A stretch of 56,289 nucleotides of DNA from Xenorhabdus sp. BG5 (GCF_015163665.1 NZ_JADEUG010000024.1:1-56289); one strand, 5' to 3'. Counted from the first letter of the stretch, positions 35,000 through 44,679 are shown. Made by a program: numbers and translations. The notes: a model not told the origin generated them from the letters alone.

Positions 35000-36121
35000 A
35001 TGAGAAAAATGGATAATCTGGAGTTTAGAATATTACAACTTCTCAGGAAAAATCCGTTTCTCGCCCAAAAAGAAATCGCTGATATTATTGGTGTGAGTCG
35101 TTCAAGCGTTGCAGGATATATCCTTAACCTACAAAAAAAAGGGCATATAAAAGGAAAAGGATACATTTTTTCCAGTGGCAATTATGCCGTGACGGTGGGG
35201 GCTTCCAACATGGATATTACCAGCTTCGCTTCGACTGAATTATTAAAGAAAGATTCCAACCCAGGGAAAACAAAATATACGCTAGGGGGTGTTGCCCGAA
35301 ATGTGGCGCATAACATTGCCGCGTTAAAGAATGACAGTTATTTAATTTCTGTTTTTGGTGATGATTCATATGGAAAAAGGCTGTTCAGAGAAACCCGGTT
35401 AGCCGGTGTTGATCTTAGCCATTCTCATAAACTCCATGATGAAAGCACTTCGATTTATCATTCAATCGTTGATAGTCATGGTGAACCGTACACCTCCGTG
35501 AGTGATATGGATATTTTGAAAAAACTCACGCCGGAGTTGCTAAATAAATCTAAAGCGCTCATTGAGCGGGCAGGCATACTGAGTATCGACTGTAATTTGA
35601 GAGAGGATGCTCTGGAATGGTTATTTAAAAACTCAGGTAATGTGCCCATATTTGTTAATCCTGTCTCGTCATATAAGGCGGGCATGGTACGTAACTGGCT
35701 ATCCTATATTCATACTATCAGACCCAATCGGCTGGAAGCAGAAAAAATCAGTGGCATTAAAATTAACTCAATAAAAGAGGCTAAGTGGGTCACATCATGG
35801 TTTCATGAACAAGGGGTACAGCGGGTCGTTTTAAGTATGGGCGCTGACGGTGTTTACTACAGTGAGTTAGATTATATATCGGGTCACTCTCCGGTATTTC
35901 CTGTTGATGTTGTCAATAACACGGGTTCCGGTGATGCAATGATGGCGGGATTAGTGCATTGCGCGTTAGCCGGTATGGATTTTAAGGAAAGTGTCTATTT
36001 CGCCCAACGCTGCGCCGCACTTGTCCTGTCTACTGAATTAACACATTCACTCACCCTGTCGCCATTTGCTGTTGATAAATTACTGCTATTAGATCCAATA
36101 ACAATGATGAATAACCCATAA
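35000..36121 (+). CDS. PfkB-family kinase with N-terminal winged helix (YeiI-like)
   Basis: 373 aa from the ATG at 35000 (AAAGGGC upstream; ATG at 34973 is an alternative). Residues 1-55 form a winged helix-turn-helix (LAQKEIADIIGVSRSSVAGYILNLQKKGHIKGKGY). Residues about 60-365 are a ribokinase/PfkB kinase: an early N-M-D-I segment, the GG-V-A-R-N-VA motif and the second signature NTGSGD with catalytic Asp312. This HTH-kinase fusion resembles YeiI/pseudouridine-kinase-like proteins, which phosphorylate nucleosides or sugars. The substrate is unknown. Single gene in AT-rich cargo, ending in a strong terminator. Confidence 0.8.
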   Translation: MRKMDNLEFRILQLLRKNPFLAQKEIADIIGVSRSSVAGYILNLQKKGHIKGKGYIFSSGNYAVTVGASNMDITSFASTELLKKDSNPGKTKYTLGGVARNVAHNIAALKNDSYLISVFGDDSYGKRLFRETRLAGVDLSHSHKLHDESTSIYHSIVDSHGEPYTSVSDMDILKKLTPELLNKSKALIERAGILSIDCNLREDALEWLFKNSGNVPIFVNPVSSYKAGMVRNWLSYIHTIRPNRLEAEKISGIKINSIKEAKWVTSWFHEQGVQRVVLSMGADGVYYSELDYISGHSPVFPVDVVNNTGSGDAMMAGLVHCALAGMDFKESVYFAQRCAALVLSTELTHSLTLSPFAVDKLLLLDPITMMNNP

Positions 36122-36166
36122 ATATCAATAAAAATAAAAAATGAGAATGTGAGTATTGTGGCTAGG

Positions 36167-36191
36167 GCCGGGTTGGACCCGGCATTTTTTT
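36167..36191 (+). terminator. Terminator after the PfkB-family kinase gene
   Basis: GCCGGG (36167-36172), a TTGGA loop, CCCGGC (36178-36183), then ATTTTTTTC. Confidence 0.85.
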
Positions 36192-36267
36192 CAATGTCTA
36201 TTTATATAAATGTTGATATCCGATTGAATTAAATTCAACCGTCATGCGAAAGGAATGGCGAGTGAGT

Positions 36268-37005
36268 TTAAAACTGGCAAACCAGTCCGGTATGGACACA
36301 GTTTTGTAGGTAATTATCCCAAAAACCTTGAGGATAACGCACTAAATCGCTGTCCAAGACTGTTGGTTTTTGCCAGCGAAAATGGTCGAATCCTGCTTTC
36401 TTAAGCGCGTTTTCATAGCTCTCACGACTCCAGCGATAAAACGTGAACGGGCTTGGGGGGGTTGACAGAAATTCGGCCTGGTGACGGAAGCCATTTTTCC
36501 AGGGCTCTTCGCTTAAAATTTTAAAACCATAATTCTCACAGTTTCCGCTTTCTAGCCGATAATCAGGTGATGCCATATAAGCAATTAATTTGCCGGAAGG
36601 TTTCAAATGCTCAGCGGCGGCCTGAAACATCGTTTCCAGTTCTTCTGTGGATTCTGCATAGTGGAATAAAAAAGCGGCGATAACAATATCAAATTTTTCA
36701 CCTAATTCCATTTCACATACATTTTGTACATGGAACTCAATATCATCACCATACAGTTTTGACTTGGTTTTAGCGAGTTCAATCATTTTTTCAGAGATAT
36801 CGACGCCAACCACTTTTGAAGCCCCGCGCTGGTGCAATTCCCGCCCAAAATAACCATACCCGCAAGCTAGATCCAGAACTGACTTTCCTTGTATCTCACC
36901 GACCATGTTGAGTATATCCCGAAGCTCAGACTGTCGCTGGGCTACCGTATTGGAAAACTGTTCGTAATACTCTCCAATTGAATCATAGCTTGCTTGCTCT
37001 TCCAT
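36268..37005 (-). CDS. Class I SAM-dependent methyltransferase
   Basis: 245 aa from the ATG at 37005, preceded by CAGGAGCCCTAATA. SAM-binding motif I is VLDLACGYGYFG at residues 43-54; the acidic residue after the second strand (VVGVDIS) and the motif IV-like FDIVIAAFLFHYAES segment are present. Length and pattern match small-molecule methyltransferases of the UbiE/Methyltransf_11 type. Substrate unknown. It stands alone in the cargo block; the gene is convergent with the PfkB-family kinase gene. Confidence 0.85.
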   Translation of the reverse strand: MEEQASYDSIGEYYEQFSNTVAQRQSELRDILNMVGEIQGKSVLDLACGYGYFGRELHQRGASKVVGVDISEKMIELAKTKSKLYGDDIEFHVQNVCEMELGEKFDIVIAAFLFHYAESTEELETMFQAAAEHLKPSGKLIAYMASPDYRLESGNCENYGFKILSEEPWKNGFRHQAEFLSTPPSPFTFYRWSRESYENALKKAGFDHFRWQKPTVLDSDLVRYPQGFWDNYLQNCVHTGLVCQF

Positions 37006-37065
37006 TATTAGGGCTCCTGATAAAAAATAGAATAAGGGTACTATTTTATAAAGATAAAGTATCAT

Positions 37066-37596
37066 GAAATAATGAGGTATAATTATTTTTGTAACATGAT
37101 TAATTTTACACGATAAACAATCTGTTTGAATTAAATCAGGAATAATCAGAGGTTGCTCTATTCAAGAGTATTGCCCGGTTTTAAGCAGAGAACCCCTTAT
37201 CTGTGATGAAAATTGAGGATAAAAAACAGGAAAGTTTTTCATTGTAACAATGTGATATTCCTCGTCTTTGATGTCCATTATTTTGTCATTAATGACGGAA
37301 AAAGGGCGCAGATTCCTTGTTGTTTTTCATTGATTGTTATCTCTCATGTTACAGTGAATAATTGATCGGCATTTTTTTGAGAAAATTTATATTTAATAAA
37401 TGCATTAAAAGAAAAGGCCGCTGACCATACAAATTTATTAATTAAAAAAGTTAATGTTATTCTTTTTAAGAATAAGGGGATAGTGTGATGGGCGGTGTCG
37501 GTTCTTTTTTGCCTGTGGCAAAAAAGAATTGTTTGCTGATTTATCCGGATTTTTTCCGCACGCTTGCCGTCTGTGTTCAGAGACGGGAAGGTGGGA
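37066..37596. other. Promoter and leader region of the second tra segment
   Basis: About 530 bp of mostly AT-rich DNA. It contains a perfect 12-bp hairpin TTCTTTTTTGCC (37502-37513) / GGCAAAAAAGAA (37517-37528) with a TGT loop, about 70 nt before the TIGR03757 start, and a GTCATTAATGAC palindrome near 37285. A 64-codon frame from 37485 overlaps the next gene in another frame and is not taken as real. Confidence 0.45.
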
Positions 37597-37998
37597 ATGA
37601 GAAAGCGCTGTACATTATTATTCTGTCTGGGATGGATGACCGCATCAGCGAGTTATGCCAAAACGGTGATTTACACTGACAGCCAACACGTCCCTGTCAA
37701 CCTTTCCCCAGACACACAAATTGTCTGGCTGGATGCGGCAGAGCAACATCAGAGACAAATCTTCGCTCAACTTTCTGCCGACCCTCAGCAAGCCGCTATT
37801 CAAGCACAGGCTATGCTGCAATCTTCCCAATGGCATGAGCAGGAACAGCATCTGCTTCAGGCTTATCGAGCCATTGTTGAAGCCTGGCAATTGGGCGTAC
37901 GTAAATACCCGGCCGTGGTGTTTGATGACCGTGACATCGTGTATGGTACGGCGGATGGGGCAAAGGCCAGTGCTCTCAGGGAACTGCGTCAGCCATGA
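37597..37998 (+). CDS. TIGR03757-family ICE protein
   Basis: 133 aa from the ATG at 37597 (GGGAAGGTGGGA upstream). A signal peptide ends in ASYAKT (about residue 21). The mature part shows the family pattern: VIYTDSQHVPVNL, a helical middle, and a thioredoxin-like end with VRKYPAVVFDDRDIVYGTAD. This matches the PFL_4709-like periplasmic protein (TrbC-like) of conjugative elements. It opens the second tra segment; the stop overlaps the next start (ATGA). Confidence 0.82.
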   Translation: MRKRCTLLFCLGWMTASASYAKTVIYTDSQHVPVNLSPDTQIVWLDAAEQHQRQIFAQLSADPQQAAIQAQAMLQSSQWHEQEQHLLQAYRAIVEAWQLGVRKYPAVVFDDRDIVYGTADGAKASALRELRQP

Positions 37999-38963
37999 AG
38001 ACACAACACCTTGCTTTTCCTGTTGTCATCACGCTGATAGCGGCGTTTGCTCCCTTTGCGCAGGCTTCCCTCAATACAGCGCAAATCGTGGCCAGCAGCC
38101 TCTCGCCCGCTTGTATTCAGTGGCGGGTCAGTGGCATTTGTTACTGGCTGTTTTGTTCCTGGCATGGCTGCACGGTAAAAACCTCGGTCAAAGTCACCCA
38201 TTATCTCCCCGAAGCGGTGGTGTCCACCTATCATGCACCCGGTGGCAATTCGTGGTCAGAAATGGCACAGGTCAGCCGATTATCCGGTGGGCTGGAAAAT
38301 GCCGTCACTGGTGCGTTATCCCACCTGACGGCCGGCGGCGGCAACCACAATAGCCAGATTTCAGGCCAGCGCCGTACCAGTTTGCGTTTCAAATACGCTG
38401 ATGCCATTGGGCATCCCGCGACCAGCCTGATTGGCGGGCAAATTCCCGGTTATTCCTGCCGCAGTGCCGCCACTCCGTTGGTACCTTATTTTCTCAGCAC
38501 ATTGGATACCGTGGCATGGCGCACTGGTTTGCCGGAATCGTTCTACCCGGAAGCACTTATTCCCGGTCAACGGGAGCTGGGCAGCCAAATGTCCGCCAAT
38601 CTGTGGGGCACTATTTACCCGCGCTCAGGGTTTGTCAATCAGACCGATGATGACAAGGCATCTGCTGTGGTGGCGCAGCGGGTGGCGGACATTATTACTC
38701 GCGCAGGACAGCCCCATGTTTATCAGGCATTAAAAGGCCAGCGCGCTGACGGTTATTGGCCACCCGAACCGGTGACAGAAAATACCGGCACCCCAAATCA
38801 CCAGTGGCAGCGGTTATCACCGCAGCTAAGCTCAAACTGTGCGGTGTTTCCTGACGGAGAACATTCTGCTGCGGTCAATGGCAATCAGGCGTATGCCCTG
38901 TGGCAACCCTATAGCTGTTGCCAGCGCCGGGGACAGCGCTTTTTGGGCAGTACCGATATTTAA
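37995..38963 (+). CDS. TIGR03756-family ICE protein (TraU-like)
   Basis: 322 aa with a signal peptide ending at AQAS (about residue 25). Cysteine-rich, with the segments CIQWRVSGICYWLFCSW and VKVTHYLPEAVVSTY near the N-terminus. These correspond to the TraU family, periplasmic proteins needed for mating-pair stabilisation. The pairing with the upstream TrbC-like gene is the usual order. Confidence 0.87.
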   Translation: MKTQHLAFPVVITLIAAFAPFAQASLNTAQIVASSLSPACIQWRVSGICYWLFCSWHGCTVKTSVKVTHYLPEAVVSTYHAPGGNSWSEMAQVSRLSGGLENAVTGALSHLTAGGGNHNSQISGQRRTSLRFKYADAIGHPATSLIGGQIPGYSCRSAATPLVPYFLSTLDTVAWRTGLPESFYPEALIPGQRELGSQMSANLWGTIYPRSGFVNQTDDDKASAVVAQRVADIITRAGQPHVYQALKGQRADGYWPPEPVTENTGTPNHQWQRLSPQLSSNCAVFPDGEHSAAVNGNQAYALWQPYSCCQRRGQRFLGSTDI

Positions 38964-38975
38964 AAAGGACGTTTT

Positions 38976-40418
38976 ATGCTGAAAAGAAAAGCGTTATGGC
39001 TGATGGTCAGTTTGCTGGTCAGTGGGGTATCGCAAACGGGATGGGCTGAAAACGGGTTGACGGTTTCTCTGCCCCAGGTCAATCGCGGTGCCCTGGGCTA
39101 TGGTGCAGATGTCAGTGGCGCGATCTCAGACTCCCTATTTTATACCCTCGGGGGCGGGTCGGTGATTTCACAACCGGCTACCCGCAGTTCCCTGACCCAA
39201 CTAGGCGGACTGGAACTTGGCTGGAGTTCGGATTTGATGTGCGGCAATTTTGATTTGAAGACCACGGTCGGCAACCAGCTAAATGGCATTACCACCGGAT
39301 TTAAAAACCTGATGAGTGAGGTGATCCAGGGGGCCACCGGCGCTGTCGCCAGCTTACCTGCCATGGTCATTCAGCGCGCCAATCCGGGTCTCTATGACAT
39401 GCTGACCAATGGGGTTTTGCAGGCCAATGTGGCGTTCGACAAGGCCCAGTTTAATTGCCAGAACATGGCCAAACGGATGATGGATTTTGCGCAAAACAGT
39501 AAATGGACACAATCTGCCGCGATGCAGGAATACAAAACGCGGGTGAACAGCGGGGATGCGGATGCGGTGAGGGTGAATAATACCGGCAGCAAATCGACAG
39601 GCACAGGCGGGCATCAGTGGATTGGTGGGAAGAAGCAGGGCGGCAAGGGACAGAATGCCATCCGGCCCACCCGTGATTTAGCCAGCGCGGGGTTTAATAT
39701 GATGAATCACCTGCCGGTACTGAGTCAGGTTTCAGTCAGCCACCAACAGTGTGATGGGGGTGCCTGTCGCCAGTTCCAGAATGCCACTGAAGCGGCGGAG
39801 GCCGTGGTGAAAGTGCTGGGTGACCGAGCTATCCGCACCTGTGCCAATGCGGCAGAATGCACCAGCGGGGGAGAATCTCAGCAACCGGGCGCGACAGTGG
39901 CCGGTACGGGCTTTGCCCCGATGCTGGAAGAGGACACCAAAGCCAATATTGAACAGCTGGTGAAACTCCTCAATGGCACGGAAAAACCCACCGCCGCCAA
40001 TCTGGCCAAACTGAAAACCGGCAGTCTGGCCGTGACCAAAGGTGTCATTCAGGCATTGCAGCGAGACCCGGACAGTGCGGCGTTGACCGCGCGTCTGGCG
40101 GGCGAGTTGGCGATGGCCGAGACCACCGAGACGGCCTTGCTGATGCGGCGAATGCTGATCACCGGTATGTCAGAACCCAATGCGGCGGCCCAGCCGGAGG
40201 CCCTGGCCGAAGGGGAACGACGGATTGATGCGTTGGACAGGGAAATCAATGCACTGAAAAATGAGATGATGCTGAAACGGGAACTGTCCCGTAACGCCAT
40301 TCTGACCATTATTGAACGGGATAACCGCCGGATTGAAGCCCATCCGCAAAAGCAGGTGCTGGACAGCACCGATGCCCGTTTTTATCAGCTGGAAATGCCT
40401 AACAGTGAACGGCGGTAG
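38976..40418 (+). CDS. TIGR03755-family ICE protein (PFL_4711, TraH-like)
   Basis: 480 aa with a signal peptide ending in GWAEN (about residue 25). Then a glycine/serine-rich N-terminal domain and the region CGNFDLKTTVGNQLNGITTGFKNLMSEV. The C-terminal third is helical and highly charged (about 400-470). Matches the PFL_4711 family. It has the place of TraH in F-type systems, a periplasmic protein for pilus assembly; that functional comparison is inferred. RBS AAAAAGGACG. Confidence 0.85.
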   Translation: MLKRKALWLMVSLLVSGVSQTGWAENGLTVSLPQVNRGALGYGADVSGAISDSLFYTLGGGSVISQPATRSSLTQLGGLELGWSSDLMCGNFDLKTTVGNQLNGITTGFKNLMSEVIQGATGAVASLPAMVIQRANPGLYDMLTNGVLQANVAFDKAQFNCQNMAKRMMDFAQNSKWTQSAAMQEYKTRVNSGDADAVRVNNTGSKSTGTGGHQWIGGKKQGGKGQNAIRPTRDLASAGFNMMNHLPVLSQVSVSHQQCDGGACRQFQNATEAAEAVVKVLGDRAIRTCANAAECTSGGESQQPGATVAGTGFAPMLEEDTKANIEQLVKLLNGTEKPTAANLAKLKTGSLAVTKGVIQALQRDPDSAALTARLAGELAMAETTETALLMRRMLITGMSEPNAAAQPEALAEGERRIDALDREINALKNEMMLKRELSRNAILTIIERDNRRIEAHPQKQVLDSTDARFYQLEMPNSERR

Positions 40419-40424
40419 GGTGAT

Positions 40425-40760
40425 ATGGCAGCGATGATCCCCACATTGAGAAAAGGCGTTGTGCTATTACTGATCATCGCTTTGGTGATGGTTATCAGTT
40501 TAGCGATAGGCTGGGCTGGACTGCATCAGGCGGAAAAACTCACCGAAATTTACCATTGGGTGGCCGAAACCGGGGAATTTTGGTTAGTCTGGCGATTATG
40601 CCTGTATGCCGTACTGTGCTGGGGTAGCTGGAAAATCGGGCAAAAGGCAACACATCAGCCAGCACACCGTGCCGCGTTGATACGGATGATGGTGGTCAGC
40701 CTGCTGTTTATCCTGCTGGGTGAATATACCCTGTCAGGCTCGATTGAGGTAACGCAATGA
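40425..40760 (+). CDS. Small ICE membrane protein
   Basis: 111 aa with three hydrophobic segments (about 11-31, 52-66 and 83-101). It sits 6 nt after the TIGR03755 gene and overlaps the TraG-like gene start by 4 nt (ATGA), so it belongs to the operon. A short membrane protein at this place is common in the ICE class. Function unknown. Confidence 0.65.
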   Translation: MAAMIPTLRKGVVLLLIIALVMVISLAIGWAGLHQAEKLTEIYHWVAETGEFWLVWRLCLYAVLCWGSWKIGQKATHQPAHRAALIRMMVVSLLFILLGEYTLSGSIEVTQ

Positions 40761-42271
40761 CCACCAACAGTTATCTGGAATATTTTCTGACCCTGCTGGG
40801 CTGGGTGGTCAATAACGGGCTATGGCAAGTCCTGATTGCCACCGGGCTATTTACAACCCCTTTAGTGATAAAGGTCATCGCTGTCTGGCTGAAAGTGAGG
40901 GAGTGTGGCGAAGAGGAGGGTAGTGGTGGGTTGCAGTCACTTGCCCGGATCGAAAATACGCTGTACGGCGCCTTCTTCGTGATGGTGGTGTGCTGCGTGC
41001 CACTGGTGAATGTTAGCCTTACTACCCTCCAGTATGATCCCTCCCACGCCAAAAGCTGCGGCACCTGGACACCGCAAGCGCCGGATAAAAGTGGTTATGC
41101 ACCGGTGATCGCCAGCCTGAACAATCAGACGGCGGCGGTGCCCCTCTGGTGGGCCGTGGTACACCGGCTGTCAAAAGGATTGACGCAAGCGGCGGTGGCC
41201 TCTATTCCCTGTCGGCCAGATTTAAGGCAGCTGCGTTTTGAAGTGCAGCACACCCGTATCAGTAGCCCGGCACTGGCGGCAGAATTGCAGGATTTTACCC
41301 ATGACTGTTACGCACTGGCACTTTATCAGTGGAAACAACGGGATCAGGGACAAACCACCGATCCGGCCACACTGCATGATATTGCATGGCTGGGCAGCCG
41401 CACCTTCTTATCCGGCGATTACCACACGCTGCAATCCCGAACGCCCAGGGCGTCATTTCCGTGGAATGAAAACCGGGACAGTGGCCGGCCCAATACCGGG
41501 CAGGGCGGTTATCCCACCTGCCGAGCCTGGTGGTCAACCCCCAAAACCGGACTGGAGGCCCGGGTATTGGCCCAGGCCGATCCGGGATTATGGTTGCGTC
41601 TGTCGGCCGCCCTCAAAATGCTGGGCAAAGAAACCCGTGAATATAAAGAAGCGGTGATCCGCCGTCTGGTCAGTCCGGTCAATCTGACGGTGTCTCAGGA
41701 AGGCCATGTTTACGCCGGTTACGGCGGCAACGCCGATTTCACCCTGTTGAATACAGGTAATCGGGTCGGTGCGGCGGCGGGAACGATATTCGGGGGATTG
41801 ATCAGTGCCCCGATGTTTGATGCGGTGCGTCAGGCGCTGCCGATGATGCAGGCGGTGATCCTGATGGCGTTGTATATCCTGATCCCGTTGATCCTGCTGT
41901 TTGCCGCCTATGAATTTAAGACGGTACTCACACTGACGTTCGCCCTGTTTTCTTTGAATTTCCTGACCTTCTGGTGGGAAACCGCCCGCTGGCTGGACAG
42001 CTATTTACTGGACGCCTTGTATGGCTCAGACACCCATAGCCTGTTGAATCTGGCAGGGTTTCAGAATACCTCGGATGATTTAATTATGGGGCTGGTGATG
42101 GGCACGTTGTTTATTGTCCTGCCGATGGTCTGGTTGGGGGCATTGGCCTGGGCCGGGGTGCGGTTGGGGGATATGGCCGGCATGATGAGCCAGGGCGTGG
42201 GGCAGGTCAGGCAGTCAGCTGGCATGTTCGGGCAAATGGTGATGCAGAAACTGTTGTCGAAAGGAAAATAG
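40757..42271 (+). CDS. TraG N-terminal-domain conjugation protein
   Basis: 504 aa. N-terminal membrane segments (about 8-40 and 68-92), a periplasmic region of about 230 residues with several cysteines, then C-terminal membrane segments (about 335-400 and 440-475). This is the TraG_N (PF07916) type of PFGI-1/SPI-7 ICEs, an inner-membrane protein for mating-pair stabilisation. It ends the second tra segment in this window; the relaxase and remaining ICE genes must lie outside. Confidence 0.85.
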   Translation: MTTNSYLEYFLTLLGWVVNNGLWQVLIATGLFTTPLVIKVIAVWLKVRECGEEEGSGGLQSLARIENTLYGAFFVMVVCCVPLVNVSLTTLQYDPSHAKSCGTWTPQAPDKSGYAPVIASLNNQTAAVPLWWAVVHRLSKGLTQAAVASIPCRPDLRQLRFEVQHTRISSPALAAELQDFTHDCYALALYQWKQRDQGQTTDPATLHDIAWLGSRTFLSGDYHTLQSRTPRASFPWNENRDSGRPNTGQGGYPTCRAWWSTPKTGLEARVLAQADPGLWLRLSAALKMLGKETREYKEAVIRRLVSPVNLTVSQEGHVYAGYGGNADFTLLNTGNRVGAAAGTIFGGLISAPMFDAVRQALPMMQAVILMALYILIPLILLFAAYEFKTVLTLTFALFSLNFLTFWWETARWLDSYLLDALYGSDTHSLLNLAGFQNTSDDLIMGLVMGTLFIVLPMVWLGALAWAGVRLGDMAGMMSQGVGQVRQSAGMFGQMVMQKLLSKGK

Positions 42272-42631
42272 CGTATGTTAGGAGATAAGAAATAAGGAGG
42301 GAGTCCATTCTCTCGAAATGCGACAATTTTGACGGCTTAATTAGATAGCAGCTTTCGAGAATGGAACATGCAAAGTCAGTACAGGGATTAGTGGAAGCGA
42401 AACTGTAAAATACTACATTTAGCTAAGCCCGAGAAGTAGGTGTGGACACAATTCTGATCCATATTCATTAAGTTGTGGTTGGTGGCACGACTGTTGCTAT
42501 CCCCTAATCTATTTCTTTAAATTGAAAATAATCTCGATATACCAATAAGAGTATAATGAAGCTGAATTCATTAACAAAAGGATGATAGAGTATTTGTTGA
42601 AGAAAAAGGGTACCTATTACCTCATTATTCA
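42272..42631. other. Intergenic junction with an imperfect inverted repeat
   Basis: About 360 bp between the TraG-like gene and the minus-strand operon. CCATTCTCTCGAAA (42305-42318) pairs with TTTCGAGAATGG (42353-42364), apart from a two-base bulge, framing about 34 bp. This could be a MITE-like or IS remnant, or a terminator without T-run. No gene is evident; base composition turns AT-rich here. Confidence 0.45.
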
Positions 42632-43636
42632 TCATATGAGGTTAGAGAAATGCTTACCGAGAAAATTTTTTATCCGTTTTTTTGCCTTTCTGAATGGGGT
42701 AAAATACATATTTTTCAATCCTGAGTAATTTTCATATTTCTCACCCGCCACACCAAATACAAGCTCTGCTTTAGCTGGAGGAAACATCTGAGTACCAAAT
42801 AATTTGTCCCAGAAAGAAAAAATGAAACCGAAATTTTTGTCATGATGTTGTATATCACTACTATGATGCAATTGGTGGTATGCAGGGCTAACAAAAATAT
42901 CCCTTATAAATTTAGGATATCTTAGGTACACCATAGAATGTTGTAAATTCAGTCCTAGCATCAGGAGCAGAAACATAAAAATATTCTGGCCTGCAAATAC
43001 TATATAGGCATGTGTAGCATCAAAAAAATATCTAAATACCCCTGAGTAAATTCCGGTAAACATGCTGGCTAGAAATATAAAACAGGACTGATTTACTGGA
43101 TGCGAACGATAGGCTGTCAGGGGAGTGAGATGTTCAGCAATGTGATGGATTTTATGAAACTCCCAGAGAATTAGGATCTTATGTGACAAATAATGTTCAA
43201 AAAAAACCGCAAAATCAAAAACAACAAGTGCCCCCAAGGTTAACAACAGACTAAGAATCATGCCTGGGACATAATGCTGCGTTGGAAGACCGATAAAGGC
43301 CAACAGATCCATCGTTTGATACCGGAAAAACAATGCTGATCCGAGGATACTGGAATAAATGAAGCCAAGAATAACTTTATCAAAAAAATACAGTTTCAAG
43401 TCATCAATAGATGATTGTGATGTGAATTTATGTACCAAGATAACTTTACGTCCAGATTTAACAGGGTTCCAGGTTTTTATTTTCCATGAGAAATATATTA
43501 CAGCAATCAGAAATGCAGTTAAAAGATAACCAATAAATAGCCCCTGGTTAGGGGAAAAAAAGACCGTTAAACGAGACCATAGAGGGACAATCATCCCCTG
43601 ATAAAATGTACTTTCCGTTATATGATGTGTGAACAT
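42632..43636 (-). CDS. Sterol desaturase / fatty-acid hydroxylase family membrane enzyme
   Basis: 334 aa with about six hydrophobic segments and the three histidine clusters of membrane diiron hydroxylases: HYLSH at 148-152, HKIHH at 161-165, and a late H-Q-L-H-H...H-H cluster around residues 258-271. The family (FA_hydroxylase, PF04116) oxidises lipids or other hydrophobic substrates using two irons. It is the last gene of the six-gene operon and may tailor a hydrophobic product or precursor. It lies 20 nt behind the oxidoreductase gene. Confidence 0.85.
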   Translation of the reverse strand: MFTHHITESTFYQGMIVPLWSRLTVFFSPNQGLFIGYLLTAFLIAVIYFSWKIKTWNPVKSGRKVILVHKFTSQSSIDDLKLYFFDKVILGFIYSSILGSALFFRYQTMDLLAFIGLPTQHYVPGMILSLLLTLGALVVFDFAVFFEHYLSHKILILWEFHKIHHIAEHLTPLTAYRSHPVNQSCFIFLASMFTGIYSGVFRYFFDATHAYIVFAGQNIFMFLLLMLGLNLQHSMVYLRYPKFIRDIFVSPAYHQLHHSSDIQHHDKNFGFIFSFWDKLFGTQMFPPAKAELVFGVAGEKYENYSGLKNMYFTPFRKAKKRIKNFLGKHFSNLI

Positions 43637-43656
43637 ATGAACCTACCAGTAACATA

Positions 43657-44679
43657 TTATGACACAATAAGTGGTGTTAATATTTCTTTAACTCTTCCTA
43701 TCATTTTAATACAACTAAGAACCTGTTCCTGATATTGGTGTAACTTATTGAGATCATATCCATGAATATAATTATGGAAATTTTTCAGCATTGCAGTATG
43801 TTGCAATCTGAAAAAATCGACCAAAATATCCTCATAATCGACCAATGGCTTCAGTCCCCAAGAGTGTCGAATCACAGTAGATGGAAGTATTTTGCCATAT
43901 ACAAATGAACCGCAGTAAGGCATCACAAAATCCCTGAGAGTGAGCTCTCCTTTATTTCCTGCAATGATACATTGTTGCCGAGCAACAGTTCCACGGTATG
44001 ATGATGCAAGGGAGAAAGAAACCCCACAATGGGTTAGCCCAGTAGCATTGAACTCTGTGATTACATTATGGTTATTCTGTATCATAAAACCGCTTGCATG
44101 TCTGAGCACAGGATTCGACATCAAGGCTGAAAACAACCTAAACGGATACCAGCCAATATCACCTAATGCACCATCAGGCTCCAAATCAGGGGAAAATTTG
44201 ATTTGTCCATTGTCTCGTTCAGGCCAGAAAAAGTTTGCGTCAATTCTGATCAGATTTCCTACACACGTGTCCATCATTGCCTGAAGCAGGGTATAACATT
44301 CATTATGGACAAAATGAGTGGCATCCATCCATACAAGATTTTCTTTTTTTGCTTTAGTAACAAAAGAACTGAAAATACTGTATGGTGGCAACGGTTTTTC
44401 AATCAGAACGGGCTTTGCAAATTTGAGACAAAGTTCAATATAATACGTTTTTTCTGAGGTTGGTGTAGCAATATAAACGGCCTGAAGTTCTGGATCAGAA
44501 AAGAACAATATAGCATTTGTATAGAGTTTTTCATCATCAATATGATGTACTTTACCGAACTGTTGTGCGGTTTCTTTTTTACGTGAAAGGACGGAATGAA
44601 CAATAAAGCCAGACTCCTGACACACGCCTGCCATAATGCTTGCCATAAGGCCCGTACCAATAATACCCAACTTACTCAT
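43657..44679 (-). CDS. Gfo/Idh/MocA-family oxidoreductase
   Basis: 340 aa. Rossmann NAD(P)-binding start with GTGLMA (residues 8-13), then the family motif PVLIEKPLPP containing the conserved EKP near residues 95-97, and a C-terminal alpha/beta domain. These enzymes act on sugars, inositols and other polyols, or on derived ketones. Its start overlaps the cupin gene stop by 8 nt, so the genes are translationally coupled. Substrate unknown. Confidence 0.87.
   Translation of the reverse strand: MSKLGIIGTGLMASIMAGVCQESGFIVHSVLSRKKETAQQFGKVHHIDDEKLYTNAILFFSDPELQAVYIATPTSEKTYYIELCLKFAKPVLIEKPLPPYSIFSSFVTKAKKENLVWMDATHFVHNECYTLLQAMMDTCVGNLIRIDANFFWPERDNGQIKFSPDLEPDGALGDIGWYPFRLFSALMSNPVLRHASGFMIQNNHNVITEFNATGLTHCGVSFSLASSYRGTVARQQCIIAGNKGELTLRDFVMPYCGSFVYGKILPSTVIRHSWGLKPLVDYEDILVDFFRLQHTAMLKNFHNYIHGYDLNKLHQYQEQVLSCIKMIGRVKEILTPLIVS

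Noticed and set aside
37485..37679. 64-codon frame before TIGR03757
   Set aside because: Overlaps the real gene in another frame and spans the 12-bp hairpin.
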